Shown here one piece after another: positions 30,314 through 42,510 of a DNA stretch of 64,000 bases (its first letter is position 1; every line of letters starts with the position of its first letter). The translations under genes were made by a program, and so were the position numbers. The notes under the pieces are model-generated. The model saw nothing but the letters and a program-made list of their open reading frames with translations. It searched no databases and was not told where the DNA came from. The DNA is from Trochalopteron elliotii (taxonomy: Eukaryota; Chordata; Aves; Passeriformes; Leiothrichidae), in assembly GCA_024734555.1 (NCBI GenBank), contig JANPWX010000126.1:1771067-1835066 (forward strand), given 5' to 3'.

Positions 30314-33300
30314 TAGTGCTGGTTGTTTTAAACAAGGAAAAGGCCTTGTACAACCCCTTTAAATGACTGTTTTAAGAGTAGGAATGAGTCCCGGTTCCAG
30401 ATTCAGCAGCTTCATTTTGAAATGAAAAAGGTAAAAAGCAAGCAAGGTGTGTGTTCTGGAAAAAAACAGACCACACGAGATGGAAATATGTGTGTAACTT
30501 TTTCCTCTGGGAATTGTTTTGAAGAGCATTTTGCCACGCTTTTTAGCACAGCCTCTTTATGACCTGTCATCCTTCCAGTGAACCTCCAATTTTAGCAGCA
30601 TTTCTGTGAAGCTTTTAGAGAGGACTCTGTGACTGGGAAATGTCATAAAAAATGTGTCCTGTCTGCCTAAGTTACAGGAAGTGTAAGGAATTTTTTAAAA
30701 TTTTATTTGTAACTAAATTACTAGATTTTTTTAAAAGCTAGTGGAGCAACTTCTTGTTTTTTAATGATTCCTATTAATGTTTTTATTGGTTTACAGGTAA
30801 ACTGATTTTTTCTTGTTTTAAAAATACCCTGTGATCAGCAAGTCTAAGTCTGTTTATTCTGGCTTGGATGTGTGATTATCAGTTATAAAGATTCTGCAGA
30901 TGGAAATTATGTTGGTGCATGCACTGGAATAGATGCCGGTTTCTAATATCAGATAGATTGTCTGATTCTGGTTAATTGATGTAGAGACTTATTTTTAAGC
31001 ACTGGAATTACAGTGTTGGAATTGTAAGGTATTTAGGGAGCAGATCTGTTGAACTAAGTACATTTATGCTTTTTCTAAGCATTTTAAAATACTGTGAGTT
31101 TCTTTTTGCAAAGAACTGTTGAATTACTGACCCGTGTATGTTCTTACATTCTAAAGAGACACATTTTTTGGCTCTCTACCATGAAGTACATCAGGCTGTA
31201 TTATGCTTTGTGTTTGCATAGGTCTTATTTTTAATTTGAGTACTATTTCTCTGCAAGCTCAGCCATAACAATGTACTGTTTCATTGGATCAGTAGTAACT
31301 GTAAACCAGTCATTGTTAATTAGCTCATATGGGAAATTTAACCCTGAAGATTCTGATTTTTCAAAATTATATTCTATGAAGCACTGTCTTCATTGTGGAA
31401 AAATAGCTACTCTGACTGCCCTTCTGTAATAAATTGTCTTGTTGCAGCTGGATTATAGATGCATGGTAGTGCTATTTCTGGCCTTGTGAAGACAAACCTG
31501 ATTAGAAAAAAAGGTTGAACTTTGCTTTTTGGAGACCCTTTTGAGTTGTAATGCTGATACTTTTTTTTTTTTTGTACAAACTTGGAATCTCAAAACAGTA
31601 TTACATGCTTGTTGTGTTTGTTTGTCTTTATAAAGGGAAAAGGTAAGTCTAGTGGCAGTGTTTTCTTCCCCAGAATATCTGTGTGGATGCCCCTCTTTGC
31701 TCTCTTTGTAAGAATGCAGTTTGTCTGCACTAGAATATACTTGGTAGTACAAATGTAGGATTTCAAATTAGTAATAGGTTGAAAACTTTTCAGGTACTGG
31801 AGTTTTAGTTTCCAAATTACTGGTCTCTGTGGAGCAGTGTAAGTGGTCACAAAACAATGAGAATGAAACTAATCTTAAAAAACCCCAATTTTTTGCACAA
31901 TTTTTTGCCCAAGCAAGCCAGCTTCCTTTTGAGCTCTGTGCTGGCTCAGTCGTATCATTAAAATTGTATTTTTTTTGTCTTTTCATAAGCAATAAAATAA
32001 TTTCACAACTGTAATGAATGCACTTCCTATGGTACATTTTAATTATATGCAGCTAATGATGGCATAGCTCATCATTTCAAAAATTGTCTCACTGGCATTT
32101 ATGACTTGGTGTAAATGCTCATATATCATGGGATTATTTGAAAGAACTGAAACTTTGAGAGATGTCAGCTTGGCCGTGTTGAGGAAAGTGACTCATTAAA
32201 CAAGAGGTGCAGGTTAGCACTGGGAGACTGTAGAACACATTTAGGCTACAAATATCAGAGTCAACAGATTTACTTAAAAAAGCCATGTTACTGGATGTCA
32301 TTTTAAAAAGGGATATCTTAGCCTTGAAAGTTTCCAGACCACTAAACTGGAGAATCCAGGCTACATAATGATGCAGAAGTGTTTAAAATTGGAATCAGTC
32401 TCTTTTGCATCTCAAAAGTGAAAGTTCCAGAGGAAGTTACCTTTTCAGTAAATGGGTTTACCAGCACAGGTCTTTAGAACTGTAACATCATACTGTGAGC
32501 AAATTAAGAGTTTTAGGAGAAAAAATATCTTTTAGTCAGCAAATCTTCTTTCTCATGATTTATTTTTAAAGGTCATAAGGTGACCATTACAATAAAAAAA
32601 AATAGTTGTTTGTACAGGATAACCTTCCCAGATGAGATGTAACCCTGTCCTAAACCTCTGGGTCTGCGGCCTGAGTTTCCCAGAGCTGCTGGGTGACAGT
32701 TGAGTGTAAGGTAAAGCTGAGCAAGAACAATTTGCAAAAGAAACACAGACTAATGTTTGGCTTTTCTTTTTGTTTTAGTTATTCCATAGTTTTTCAGTAG
32801 ATGCTAAATTTCTTTGATTTAGGGGAGGGAAGGATTTTGCTTTAAAACATCAGGTAGGAATCTTAGGACAGACTTTTCGCACTCAGACAGCTGGAGCAGC
32901 TGTAGATTCCCCACTGAAATGAAAATGCAACAATTCAAGATTTAGAAAGGCAAAAAGTGTGACCAGAGCATTAAATAGAAGGGCCATATGATACCAAAAT
33001 TAAGCTCTGTGTTTATTATAAAGAAAATCCTTGTTTTAGAAGGGAAAAAAATGAACTTGTTCCACCACTTTCTTTTTTCCTCAGGAGAAAACACAGAATA
33101 TATCCTAGGTAATAAATCTGTTTTATGGCTCACATGAGAAAGGGTGGAGAAACTCCCATTATTTTCTTCCCAGAAATTGAAATACACATGAGCTAACATG
33201 GGAGACACTGGGATTTTAATCCAACAAATGCACAGCTGGCTTCTGCTTTTATTATTTTTCTAAGCCTAATAATTTTTCATTTGATTAGCTGGTGGCTGAC

Positions 33301-36300
33301 AAAACTATCACTTGGGCAGTGTTTTGTATATTTAGTAGAGGGGGTGTGATGCAAGAAAGACACTGTAATGCGTGCCCAGAAGCATAGCACAGCTTGTTCA
33401 GTTGATGAGAAATTTCTGCTTGCCTCTTCTTAAAATGCTAGTTTCTATCATCAGCATTTGAGTTTGAATACAAGAAAGGAACTTCTCGACCTCTAGAAAC
33501 AGGAGAATTATGTAAGATTTAAGGATTATTTTTTCTTAGTTCACGTTGTAGAATTGTATGATGCTGTGCACGTAGAAATAAATTGTTGGGAGTCAGTTGG
33601 CAGTCCACAGTGCTGGTTTTGCTGTGAGAAAGCAGTGAGACAATTTGAGAGAAAACCTCTCCTAGTCAGTGTTAGGAGATGGGAAAAGCAGAGCTGCAAA
33701 CAAGATTTGTTAAGGACTGTAAGTGTACAGAGTGTGAGCTGTGGAGAGACCCATGGACACACTTAATGTGAAAAAAACAACAGCAGCCATCCACAAATGC
33801 AATGAGACAATGAGATAGTGAGCACAGACATAAAGGTGGGAGAATAGCAGCCATCTAGGAAGCCATGTCTGAGCAGACCTCTGTAAAGCCATGGATTCTC
33901 AGTAGGAAGTCAGGAGGGAGAATGACCTATCAGAACTCCTTCCTGTGCCTTCTGCAGAATAAAGAAAACATGTTCAAGAATCCAGTATCCTGTTTTGCAT
34001 TGACTATTAATGCCAGGGACAAAGCAGGCTGGTTTCTCCTGTGTTGACTCTCCTGGTGTTTGAAGTGCTGAGCAATGTTGCTCTCTGTGTGTGCTGGGCA
34101 AAGCAGTGATTACACCTTCCCTAAGTAAGCTGCAGGGGAAGAAGACTGCAGTTTTATCCCAGATGGGTAGGTCTGTATTGTTTAGTGTGTTTCTTGTTAT
34201 TTTCAAAAATTCCAAAACAATTTGACGTGTTCTGGGGGCAGGAAGGAATGTGGGCTATCTGCTTCCACTTGAATATAGTTGTGATGATGTCTCTGGTTTT
34301 GATTTGTAGTCATTTACAAGTGGTAGATACTCAAAACCATGTAAGAAATTTCTAAGTGAAATGAGTTTGAAGCTACAGGTTCATTGCATAGCCAAACATC
34401 TACTTCTAATGTCATTTCACACAGTGGCTGCTGGGGAAAGAATGATTCTGAAAGGACTAGTAGAATCACTGGATTGTGTATCTGCATTCTGACCTAGCTC
34501 CATTACACTCACTAAATAATTGTTGACAAGTTCAAGCTCTGTAACTAGAGGGTTATGACTTTGCTAAATGCCATGAGTCAATATATGTCCATGGACAAGG
34601 AAAATTACCTTAATGGAAAAATATGAGACTACCGAAGTGGCAGTAGATGATCATGGGAGCTTTTCTGGTTTGTCTCTCTTAGAGGCTTTGTGCTGCTAGG
34701 GATGAGAATACTGTGGTGTATGGGACTGTTTCTTGGGGCATGGAAGTGCATGAAGTATTGGGGATGGCTGTTCCAACTGAGTGTTGCCCAGTGCAGAGGC
34801 CCAGGCAGCAGTCTCTCCAAAGGAGGTAAAATCAGTGTGGCCAACTTCACTGTCCACCTCATTTTTCCTCAGTCTGCCGTGTTAGAATTTCTATCTCTGT
34901 CCTGCCAGTATTTAGATATTTGCTCTAATAAATCTTCTCTTCTGTAATGAGCTTCTTTGACCTTCTGAAGCTGTGCTTTGGATTCTTGCCCCTGTGTGCC
35001 ACACTGGTTCTGAGCTGGGTGAACCACATTCCTGTGTTGACTGGAGGGGATCCTGACGTGCAACTGGAGAAACCACTGGTTAGGAGAGGCCCTTGGAGCA
35101 GAAGTGGTTGCCCTGGTGACACCACCTTTCCTGCAGTGCAGCACCCTTGCCTGATTTTGCACTCTGATCCCTTATTCCAGGTGCAGAGGGCTCCTCACCC
35201 AACTTGCACTAGGTTGCAGAGAGGGAGAGAGTCCATAGTGCTGAGCCAAAAACCCAAGTGCTGGTGTGAGCAGCAGGGTCTCCAGCCTGCTACAGTTCCA
35301 CACCATTTGTGCTCTTTTGCTCTTGGTAACAGTTGGATCTTATCAAACCAGGCTCTCAAATCTGAGAGTAATTGGGGATATGACACATTGCAGGACTTTT
35401 TTAATTAAGATTTTTTTTTTGAGTACTGTGTTTAGGCTTCCCTCCTTTCTTCAACAATTGAGGGTGTTGGTTGCTTCCTCATGTTTGTGTAAGAAAAGCT
35501 TTTTATAGTCCGTTTTTCCAGTTGGCGTATGTACTTCCTCCACTGTACTGTAACACATTCTTCCCACTCCCTCCCAGCCTCTGAAGCTAATGGAAGACCT
35601 TCAGGGTTGTTTTATTTGCAATAAAAATGAAACTGTGGGGTTGGGAATGGTCATTATTCTTGCCTTAAAATGTGTTCATCAACTTTGGTTTTGTTCTTGG
35701 TGAACGAGAAGGATGTAAGGAAGCAAGGAATAATCAGCCATATTTAGTTTGAACTGGACATCTCTAGCTTAATTTTTGTTTAACTGAAAATCTATCAAGA
35801 AAAGCAAAAGTTTGTCAGAAACATGAATGGAACTGGGCTGTGTTCTCTTTTTTTTTTTGACAGAAGAATTCTTAACGTAATACCAAATGTGAAGAATTTT
35901 TGAGTATCATCCATCCCAGCTTCTGCAAGGTAGCAGCTGGAGTGAAGGCAGTCTAGAAACTCCACATCCATCCATTATTTTTCCCTGTAATGGTGAGTCT
36001 GGCACACTGACAGCACTTGAACCTTGCAAGTTTGGAGCTGTGTTGGAGATCTTCCCTTGATGTAACATCAGTTACATCAAAAAGAAAGGAAGGTGGCATG
36101 GCCATCATGGGCTGACAAAGTCCTGTCCCTGGTCAGGATAGTGTGCACTGCATCCTGCTTAAGGACAGTACAGCACCTGGTTTGCCACAGCTTCTCTCCT
36201 GCTTGCTGGTTGTTTTTATCAGCATTTGTCCAGGACTGTTACTTAGCCCCAGAATAGAATTAGTAATATTTAATGTGGAAGCCTTATTTCTCTTGTCTAT

Positions 36301-39300
36301 GACAGATAGATTATTGAGAATATATGGGAATGCCCTTTATTTCTAGTGATTTGGATGCTATTTCTCAAGAAAGATTGTGTTTTGGAACTATTTTTTCAAT
36401 TTTAAATATATTTTTAATATAATCTTGCAAGGTTTTCCAACACTAATGAACACAGCCTAGGTTGTTCAGCAGAGGGGCATGTGCAGACATGGCCCCTTGT
36501 GGATTGAACTGCCTCGCTGCTTCAGATCTTCACTATTTTTAGCCTCTGTATATGCCTTTGTTTTTCCCAAGTGTCTAGTTCTAAGGTGGCATCATAACTA
36601 ACCCAGTCAGGGCAGGAATTCACTCTTTTCCCATATACTAGCTCCACTGTAAGCTTGCAGCACAAAAATGGATCTGAGAATCCTTGCAGCTTAAATCTTA
36701 CCAAGGTCCTGACAGGTAAATTTTTTTGCTACTTTTGTATTCTGAGATTTGTCTATGAAAATAACATTTTAAAGGTATTTGTTCATTTTATTGCTCCACT
36801 GCTAAATAATTGAAATCAGCACATAGCATTTAATTATAGTGATTTTTTATCATAAATATTGTATAGTGCCTGGTGGTGTAATTGGGCATTTTTATAATAA
36901 GCCCTTATTTTTTAAAACTAGGGGAAATCTCTGAAATTCATGCCTTCATGCTTGTGCCCATTTAATGTGGTTATCATTATCTAGTGACGACATGTGTTCT
37001 TCCTAACTAGGATTCTCTTCTCTTTCATGCTGATGCTATCTCCATGCTGGATTATTCCTGTTCCTAGTAGCACCCCAGGGCAGTAGTGAGAAGTGAATGT
37101 GTCCCATATGGCCGCTTTAGACAGCAGTTTTGGGTGTGGGGAGATGGGAGAGGAGAGACAATGGGGTGAAGAGACACTGGGGTGTGCATGCCCCCCCTGT
37201 CCCAGAAGCAGGGCAGGCAGAGGGGAGAAGGGCTGTGGCTTTCTGTGCTGGCAGGAACGTGGGAGCGCTGCAGTGGGACAGGGTGCAGTTATTTGTTGTG
37301 CCATGCGGGAGGAAGGAGCCAGGGAGGAACTGCGACTGAGTCACCCGCTCTTCCTGGAGCGCCTCCTGGGGTGGTGCTGCTACAGGCAGCCCAGTGCAAG
37401 ACTGAGCCTGAAGGCTCCAGAGAGCTGATTGCAAATATTTTGCAGAAGTCTTATTTTCTGGTAATTACTTCAACATGATTCAGTGTTTTCTCTTTTGTCT
37501 GATCTTGTTATGAGACTTCTTGCCTGATCCTTCGCCCACTGTCATGGGAGCAGGGCAAGTGTTCCCACACCACGTGTACCATTCCTGCTGCCTGTGGCCT
37601 CTCAGCTTCAGTGGCTGTGAGTAGGTGCTGTTCAGGACAGCCGACCAGTGACGTGTCGTTTTGGAAAAATGACTGATCCTGGACCTGTTCCTGTGGAGCC
37701 TTTGAAACTACTGAGCTGTTTCAGATAGTGGGTTTAGAGCAATTTGTAAAATTGGGGTCCAGGTACTTTTGCCAGTTCACGTTCCTTGTGATTCATGAAA
37801 TTAGAGCTCCTGTGGAAACCTGGAACCTTGCTTCTGGGGCGGATGTTGTGTATGAACTGAGTCCAAAGCACCCAGTCTTCAACAGATATATGAAGAATGG
37901 CTAGGATTTAGGTTCCAGTGGGTCACCAGCAGTGTTTACTAGAGACTAGTAATAACAGTGAACAGAACTCATTCCATCCCCAGTTCTCTAGGGTTTTAGA
38001 AATCCAGCAGAACCAGCAAAATACCTAAAGCCCAGCCACTGAAACTCAGCCAAATTTTGTAAAGATTACAATGGTAACTTCAAATAAACATAAATTGTGC
38101 TCTTTAAATGTACAGTTTATTTAAAAATAGTTATTTTGCCAAACCATATACGTACCCAATAACTAAACCAAGAAATAACCAAGAATTAACCAAGATTAAG
38201 AAATCTAAGATTATAAGGTTTAGAAAAAACCTTTCTGATATATTTAATGCTTTTGTTTAACCATGTGATTTACATTTAATCCTAGTTAGACTAATTAATA
38301 CATACATATCTTTGTAGCAGACCAAACACTTCTCATAAGCAACTGACTGGTTTGTGTTATTACATTTGTTCAGTGAGGGTGGAGGGAGAGAGGTGTAGAG
38401 TATAACTCACTTGCATAATCTTTTGCAAGTAGTAGAAAAAAATCTGTCTCACAATTTAGCTACAAGAAATACATGGTTGCTCATAATTCATATTATCCCA
38501 TAAAATTTAGAAGAGCATTCAGAGACTGCAAATGAAGGTAATTTATGTGTAAAACCTCATCCATGAAGAATTTATTGCCATAGTAGGTATAATATACTTT
38601 GGCACAGACTTCTTCCGTGAAACTAGTACTTGCAGATTTGCAAAAGGAACATACCAGAGACCTTGCAGGTTAAACTGTAGTCTGGTTTTATACAAAACAC
38701 ATTATAATGAAGACTTCTCTTTTGAGAGAGCTGAAGTCAGTTGGTAAGTTAATGTGCCATGGCTGTGGATGATGTGTTTGAACATCTTCTCTGTGCGAGT
38801 AATCTCTTTAAAAGCAGTGTTAGTTTAGTGGAAAAAGTGCTACTTTGTGTCAGTATTGATGTGTGTAAATACTTTGAACCTTAGAGAGAGCTGAGAAAAC
38901 TGCAGGAGTGCATTCCTACAAAACATTTTAATTTGCAGTATCTAAAAATGAGTATGTGCTTTGCAGAGGTTGTTTGCTAACCATGTCGTGAAGCCCAGAC
39001 CTCGTTCTTCTTGTGAGGACTGCACTGGGACGTGGGGCCTCATCTTTCTCCCTGCACTTGAGCAAAACTGCCAGGTGAAGGCCCTGGGATCCATCCATCT
39101 CACTGCCAGTTTGACTTGGGCATGTGGTGGCCGAAGTGACGCCAAGGCAGGGCTGTGGTTACGTTGCAGTGCACAGTCTCAGGGAGATGTCAGCACTGTT
39201 CCCCTCAGTGTTTGGGTGGCTCATGCAGCTGGAACAGAGAGATATTTCCTTTTCTTCCTACTGCTGGACTCTAATTTCTGTTTTCTTTTGAGATTACATT

Positions 39301-39985
39301 GTGCACTTATGCTTTTATAGTTGCTGCCTCACTTTGACCCAAGCACTTTTACTTCCATGGAAGTTATGATATTAAATGAAAATCAAGGCAACCCATTGCC
39401 ACTCCAAGATTTCTGCATAATACAAAGTAAACCTAAGATAGGGAATGATTTGTTATACCATAAAATATGCCTTTAAATGCACGTAGCTGGGAATGGAGAG
39501 AAGCAGCTCCTAGCATGGTATGTAAGAGGGATTTTGGCCCACAATCAGCAAGGGAAGCTACAGGGCATATAGGTATAGAAATGGACCAGAGTTCTCAAGC
39601 ATTGATGTAGAGTAGATAGGACCTTTCAAATTCTTCCCTGAAAGGTACACAGTGGTGCTGGGCAGCAGTCTGCTAGGCTTGGGTTGTAAAGAACATTATC
39701 AATTCCTCTGGGAGTTTAACTGTTAATTCCAGGAAGTCTAGGTGTTTCAGGAAGTGCTATTCAAATATTATGCTATTTCTTCCGGATGTAGATCCTTGGA
39801 CAGTACACTTACACTTAGTCTTTTCTCTGTTGGCTTGCTCTGCAGGAGAAATCCCAAACTATTGAGAACAAAGATAACTTCCTGTGCCAGGTGTATTAGC
39901 TGGAATTATATCTCTTGTAGAAAGAAATAACTTCTCTCTTGAAAGCGACATGGGATTTTTGATGTTAGTGAAGATTTATCTCATT
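30314..39985 (+). other. GNB1L: Probable GNB1L first intron, left part (or intergenic)
   Basis: About 9.7 kb without recognisable exon, RNA gene or young repeat. Contains T-runs (around 31561-31573) and a perfect 10-bp inverted repeat at 36057-36080. Reading frames at 34947-35408 and 37093-37478 lack any family signature. Assigned to GNB1L intron 1 only because the first coding exon at 55393 is spliced to something upstream. Confidence 0.45.
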
Positions 39986-40655
39986 AAGGATGTCACTCTG
40001 CTACTAAGAAAAGCTCACTGGACTCCTATCAGAAGTACTGTGTTCAGTTCTCTGCTTTTCCAGATGGATTTAGTGGAGTTACAGATGGTGCAGAAAATGG
40101 CAACTGAAACAATGTGGGGAAATGGAACAACTGTCATTATGAGGAGAGACTGAAAAGTCTGGTACTCTTCAGTTTAGAGAAAGACTGAGAGAAATTTATC
40201 GTTGAGATTTACAAAATCATGAAGGTGATGAAAAATCCAGATGTGAAACTGCTGCCCTCCAAATCCTGCAATGTAAGAACTAGAGGGCACTCAGTGAAGG
40301 TAGTAGGAGATCAGGTTTAAAGCAAAGAAAACAAAACAGTCCTTCATTTTCTGGAACTCCAGGTAGTGATTTTTTTGCCATGGTAGGTAGCAAAGGTAAA
40401 GATATCAGCAGGTTCAAATGAGATCAGAAATTTCATAGACAGAACTGCAAATAGACAGAGAAGTTGTGTGCCCTGTAACAGCATTGTGCATGGGGGTTTT
40501 GGGGGGCAAGAGGAAGGGACCTCAAAAGCAGCCAGGCTTCTGTCTTTTTCCTAAACAGTATCTCTAGATAGCATGGCTCTGTGGAAGTCAGGTACTAGGC
40601 CAGATGGGACCAGTCATCCGACCTTGCAGGGCATTTTTTTCTGCCATACAGGACC
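39986..40655 (+). mobile_element. Ancient CR1-type LINE fragment (3' region)
   Basis: A decayed, non-functional CR1 copy. Recognisable in order are TACTGTGTTCAGTTCTCTGC, the TATGAGGAGAGACTGAAAAG segment followed by CTGGTACTCTTCAGTTTAGA, then TTTACAAAATCATGAAGG, AAGAACTAGAGGGCACTCAG, AGATCAGGTTTAAAGCAAAG, TTCTGGAACTCC, and near the end TACTAGGCCAGATGGGACCA. This order matches the end of ORF2 and the 3' UTR of old amniote CR1 families. There are many gaps and substitutions, so it is an old insertion. It lies in the probable first intron of GNB1L, same strand. Subfamily not assigned. Confidence 0.75.
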
Positions 40656-40746
40656 ACACCATTGTCTGCTTTGGAAGGGTTTTATTGTTAGTACATTGAA
40701 TTCTCATAAAGATAATCAAGAAAAAAACCCTTTATTAGTGTGTTAA

Positions 40747-40784
40747 TTGTTGATACCTGAAATATTGTTGATACCTGAAATATT
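40747..40784. repeat. 18-bp tandem duplication
   Basis: The segment ATTGTTGATACCTGAAAT occurs twice in direct succession. Two copies only, perfect match, at the right of the ancient CR1 fragment. Confidence 0.85.
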
Positions 40785-41754
40785 AACATGTTTTAAAGTC
40801 TGATCCATTGATAGTCAAATGCCTGTTACTGTGCATGTCACTAACATGGCATTTGTTTGGAAAATGTACAGCTTGGAAAATGAATTTTAAGTTTGTGTGT
40901 TTATTTTTCTTGACAGTGAGTTTTGGTTATCTCTGAAGGGAAAAACTATCCAGGTGCAGTGAAACTGTGTGGTGCCATGAGTGCTCTGGCAGGAAGGTAT
41001 GCAGGACAAGTATATGGGGAGCTGGATCAGAGTAGTTTCTTCATGCTCCAGTACTGTGTGCTACTGAGATGTCTTTGAGCTAGTTCCGAGTAGGCCAAGT
41101 TGAGCCAATGAAGCAACAGGGACTTAGGGCCAACCACATCCACAGATCAGGGACCCAGAATTTGGGTCATGGTCCCTATGCCAAGCACTCAGAGCTGGGA
41201 TGGCATTCCTGCAGTTTGGAGAATCTTCCCCAAGCAGCCTTCCGTGCCTGCCCAACTCCCCCATAGGCTTCAGGCTACTGCTTCTTGCATAGCAGCTCAC
41301 TCTTTTATTATATCTGTAGCATTTGGAGGAGACCTGCAAAGAAAGTTGGGGAGGGGAAGTCACTATTTCACATTATAATAAGGCAGAGAAAAGTTCTTTA
41401 ATACATGTTTGGGTGGGGTTTTTTTGTAAAATATATTGTCATCTGTATTTTTTTTTCTTGGTAACATTAAGCATATTAACAAAAACATTCTTTGTTGTAA
41501 TCAGACAATATGGGCTTTGTTCATAGGGAGACTTCTGAATATTATGTGTAGCTTCTGTACTGTGGGCACAAGCCTTTAGCAGGGATACTTCCACGACCCA
41601 TAAACTGTATGAGTGCATCTCGGGTCTGTGGAAACTGGTGGTGCTCTGCTGTTGATGAGAAATCCACCATAAACAAATCCTCACTCATGGTCTCAGGTGT
41701 GTGATTGGGAAACACGTTTGGCTTTTAATCAAACTAAATGGAGTGTTTGGTTCT

Positions 41755-41895
41755 TAGGAATATCTTCTCTCTTATTTCAATGAAGTAAATGTTAATGCAA
41801 ATAAAGAGCTTAAAGCAGTCTGACTAAAGCCTCAGCTAATTGTGCTTTGATTCTGTGAGAATTTGGATGTCATCATCCTTTTATTTTCCACTTTT
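41755..41895. promoter_or_regulatory. Candidate enhancer with POU octamer
   Basis: Contains an exact octamer ATGCAAAT (41795-41802), a homeodomain-type GCTAATTG and a TCF/LEF-like CTTTGAT within about 60 bases. No coding potential or repeat signature. Function is inference. Confidence 0.25.
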
Positions 41896-42299
41896 CTGGG
41901 GAAGTACTTCAGCTATACGGCAAAAATAAACAAAAGAAACCTTTTAAATCTTCACACTTTAATACATTTATGAATATTTTTAGTTACTGTTTACTCTTTG
42001 CAAATTTATCTTGGTCTGAAAAAAAGTTTCAGGCGTATTGTTTTCCTGACAAAGATTTGACCTTCATCTTTATACACGGTTTCACTATTCTTCCTATCAG
42101 CATTTAGTTCAAAGGAGCACTTCGAAGCACGCAGGCAAAGACCAGCTCCATTGTGTAAAATAGAAATGTGTGTTTTATATCACAGGAGTTTAGAGAACAA
42201 TGCAAAGGTCAATTGTGTTGCTTGCTCTCCTGTCACATGATGTGGGTGTGTATATGAATGCATCCCTGGAATTCCACTGTGGGATCTGCATCTTTGAAG

Positions 42300-42510
42300 C
42301 TGATGCTAAAATTACTGCCGAGGCTCTTCCAAAGGCGGATACTGATAGAAGATTCAATGAAATCGAAGGTCGCCAGTCTGGTAGGCGTTGAAAGATACCT
42401 GGCTATGATACTATTTCTGATTTAATAATGCGAATGGGAGGCTAGCCCTTTGTAATAATTAGGACTAATTACTGAAGAGGTGTTGACAGATGGGCTAAGA
42501 GGAAACAAAC
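42300..42510. promoter_or_regulatory. Candidate enhancer with paired homeodomain sites
   Basis: TAATAATTAGGACTAATTAC around 42453-42472 is a closely spaced, roughly symmetrical pair of TAATTA-type sites. AGGTGTTGA (42478-42486), close to but not exactly a T-box half-site, follows. No coding signal. Conservation untested. Confidence 0.25.

Noticed and set aside
30078..30353. 91-codon minus-strand frame over the second CpG patch
   Set aside because: Arg/Ser/Gly-rich translation typical of a GC-rich promoter; no homology recognised.
34947..35408. 153-codon open frame on the + strand
   Set aside because: Low-complexity mix without family motifs, lies in the probable GNB1L intron, and overlaps open frames on the other strand.
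42200..42391. 63-codon frame MQRSIVLLALL with a hydrophobic start, resembling a signal peptide
   Set aside because: Short, no cysteine pattern or family match, no splice context; probably chance.
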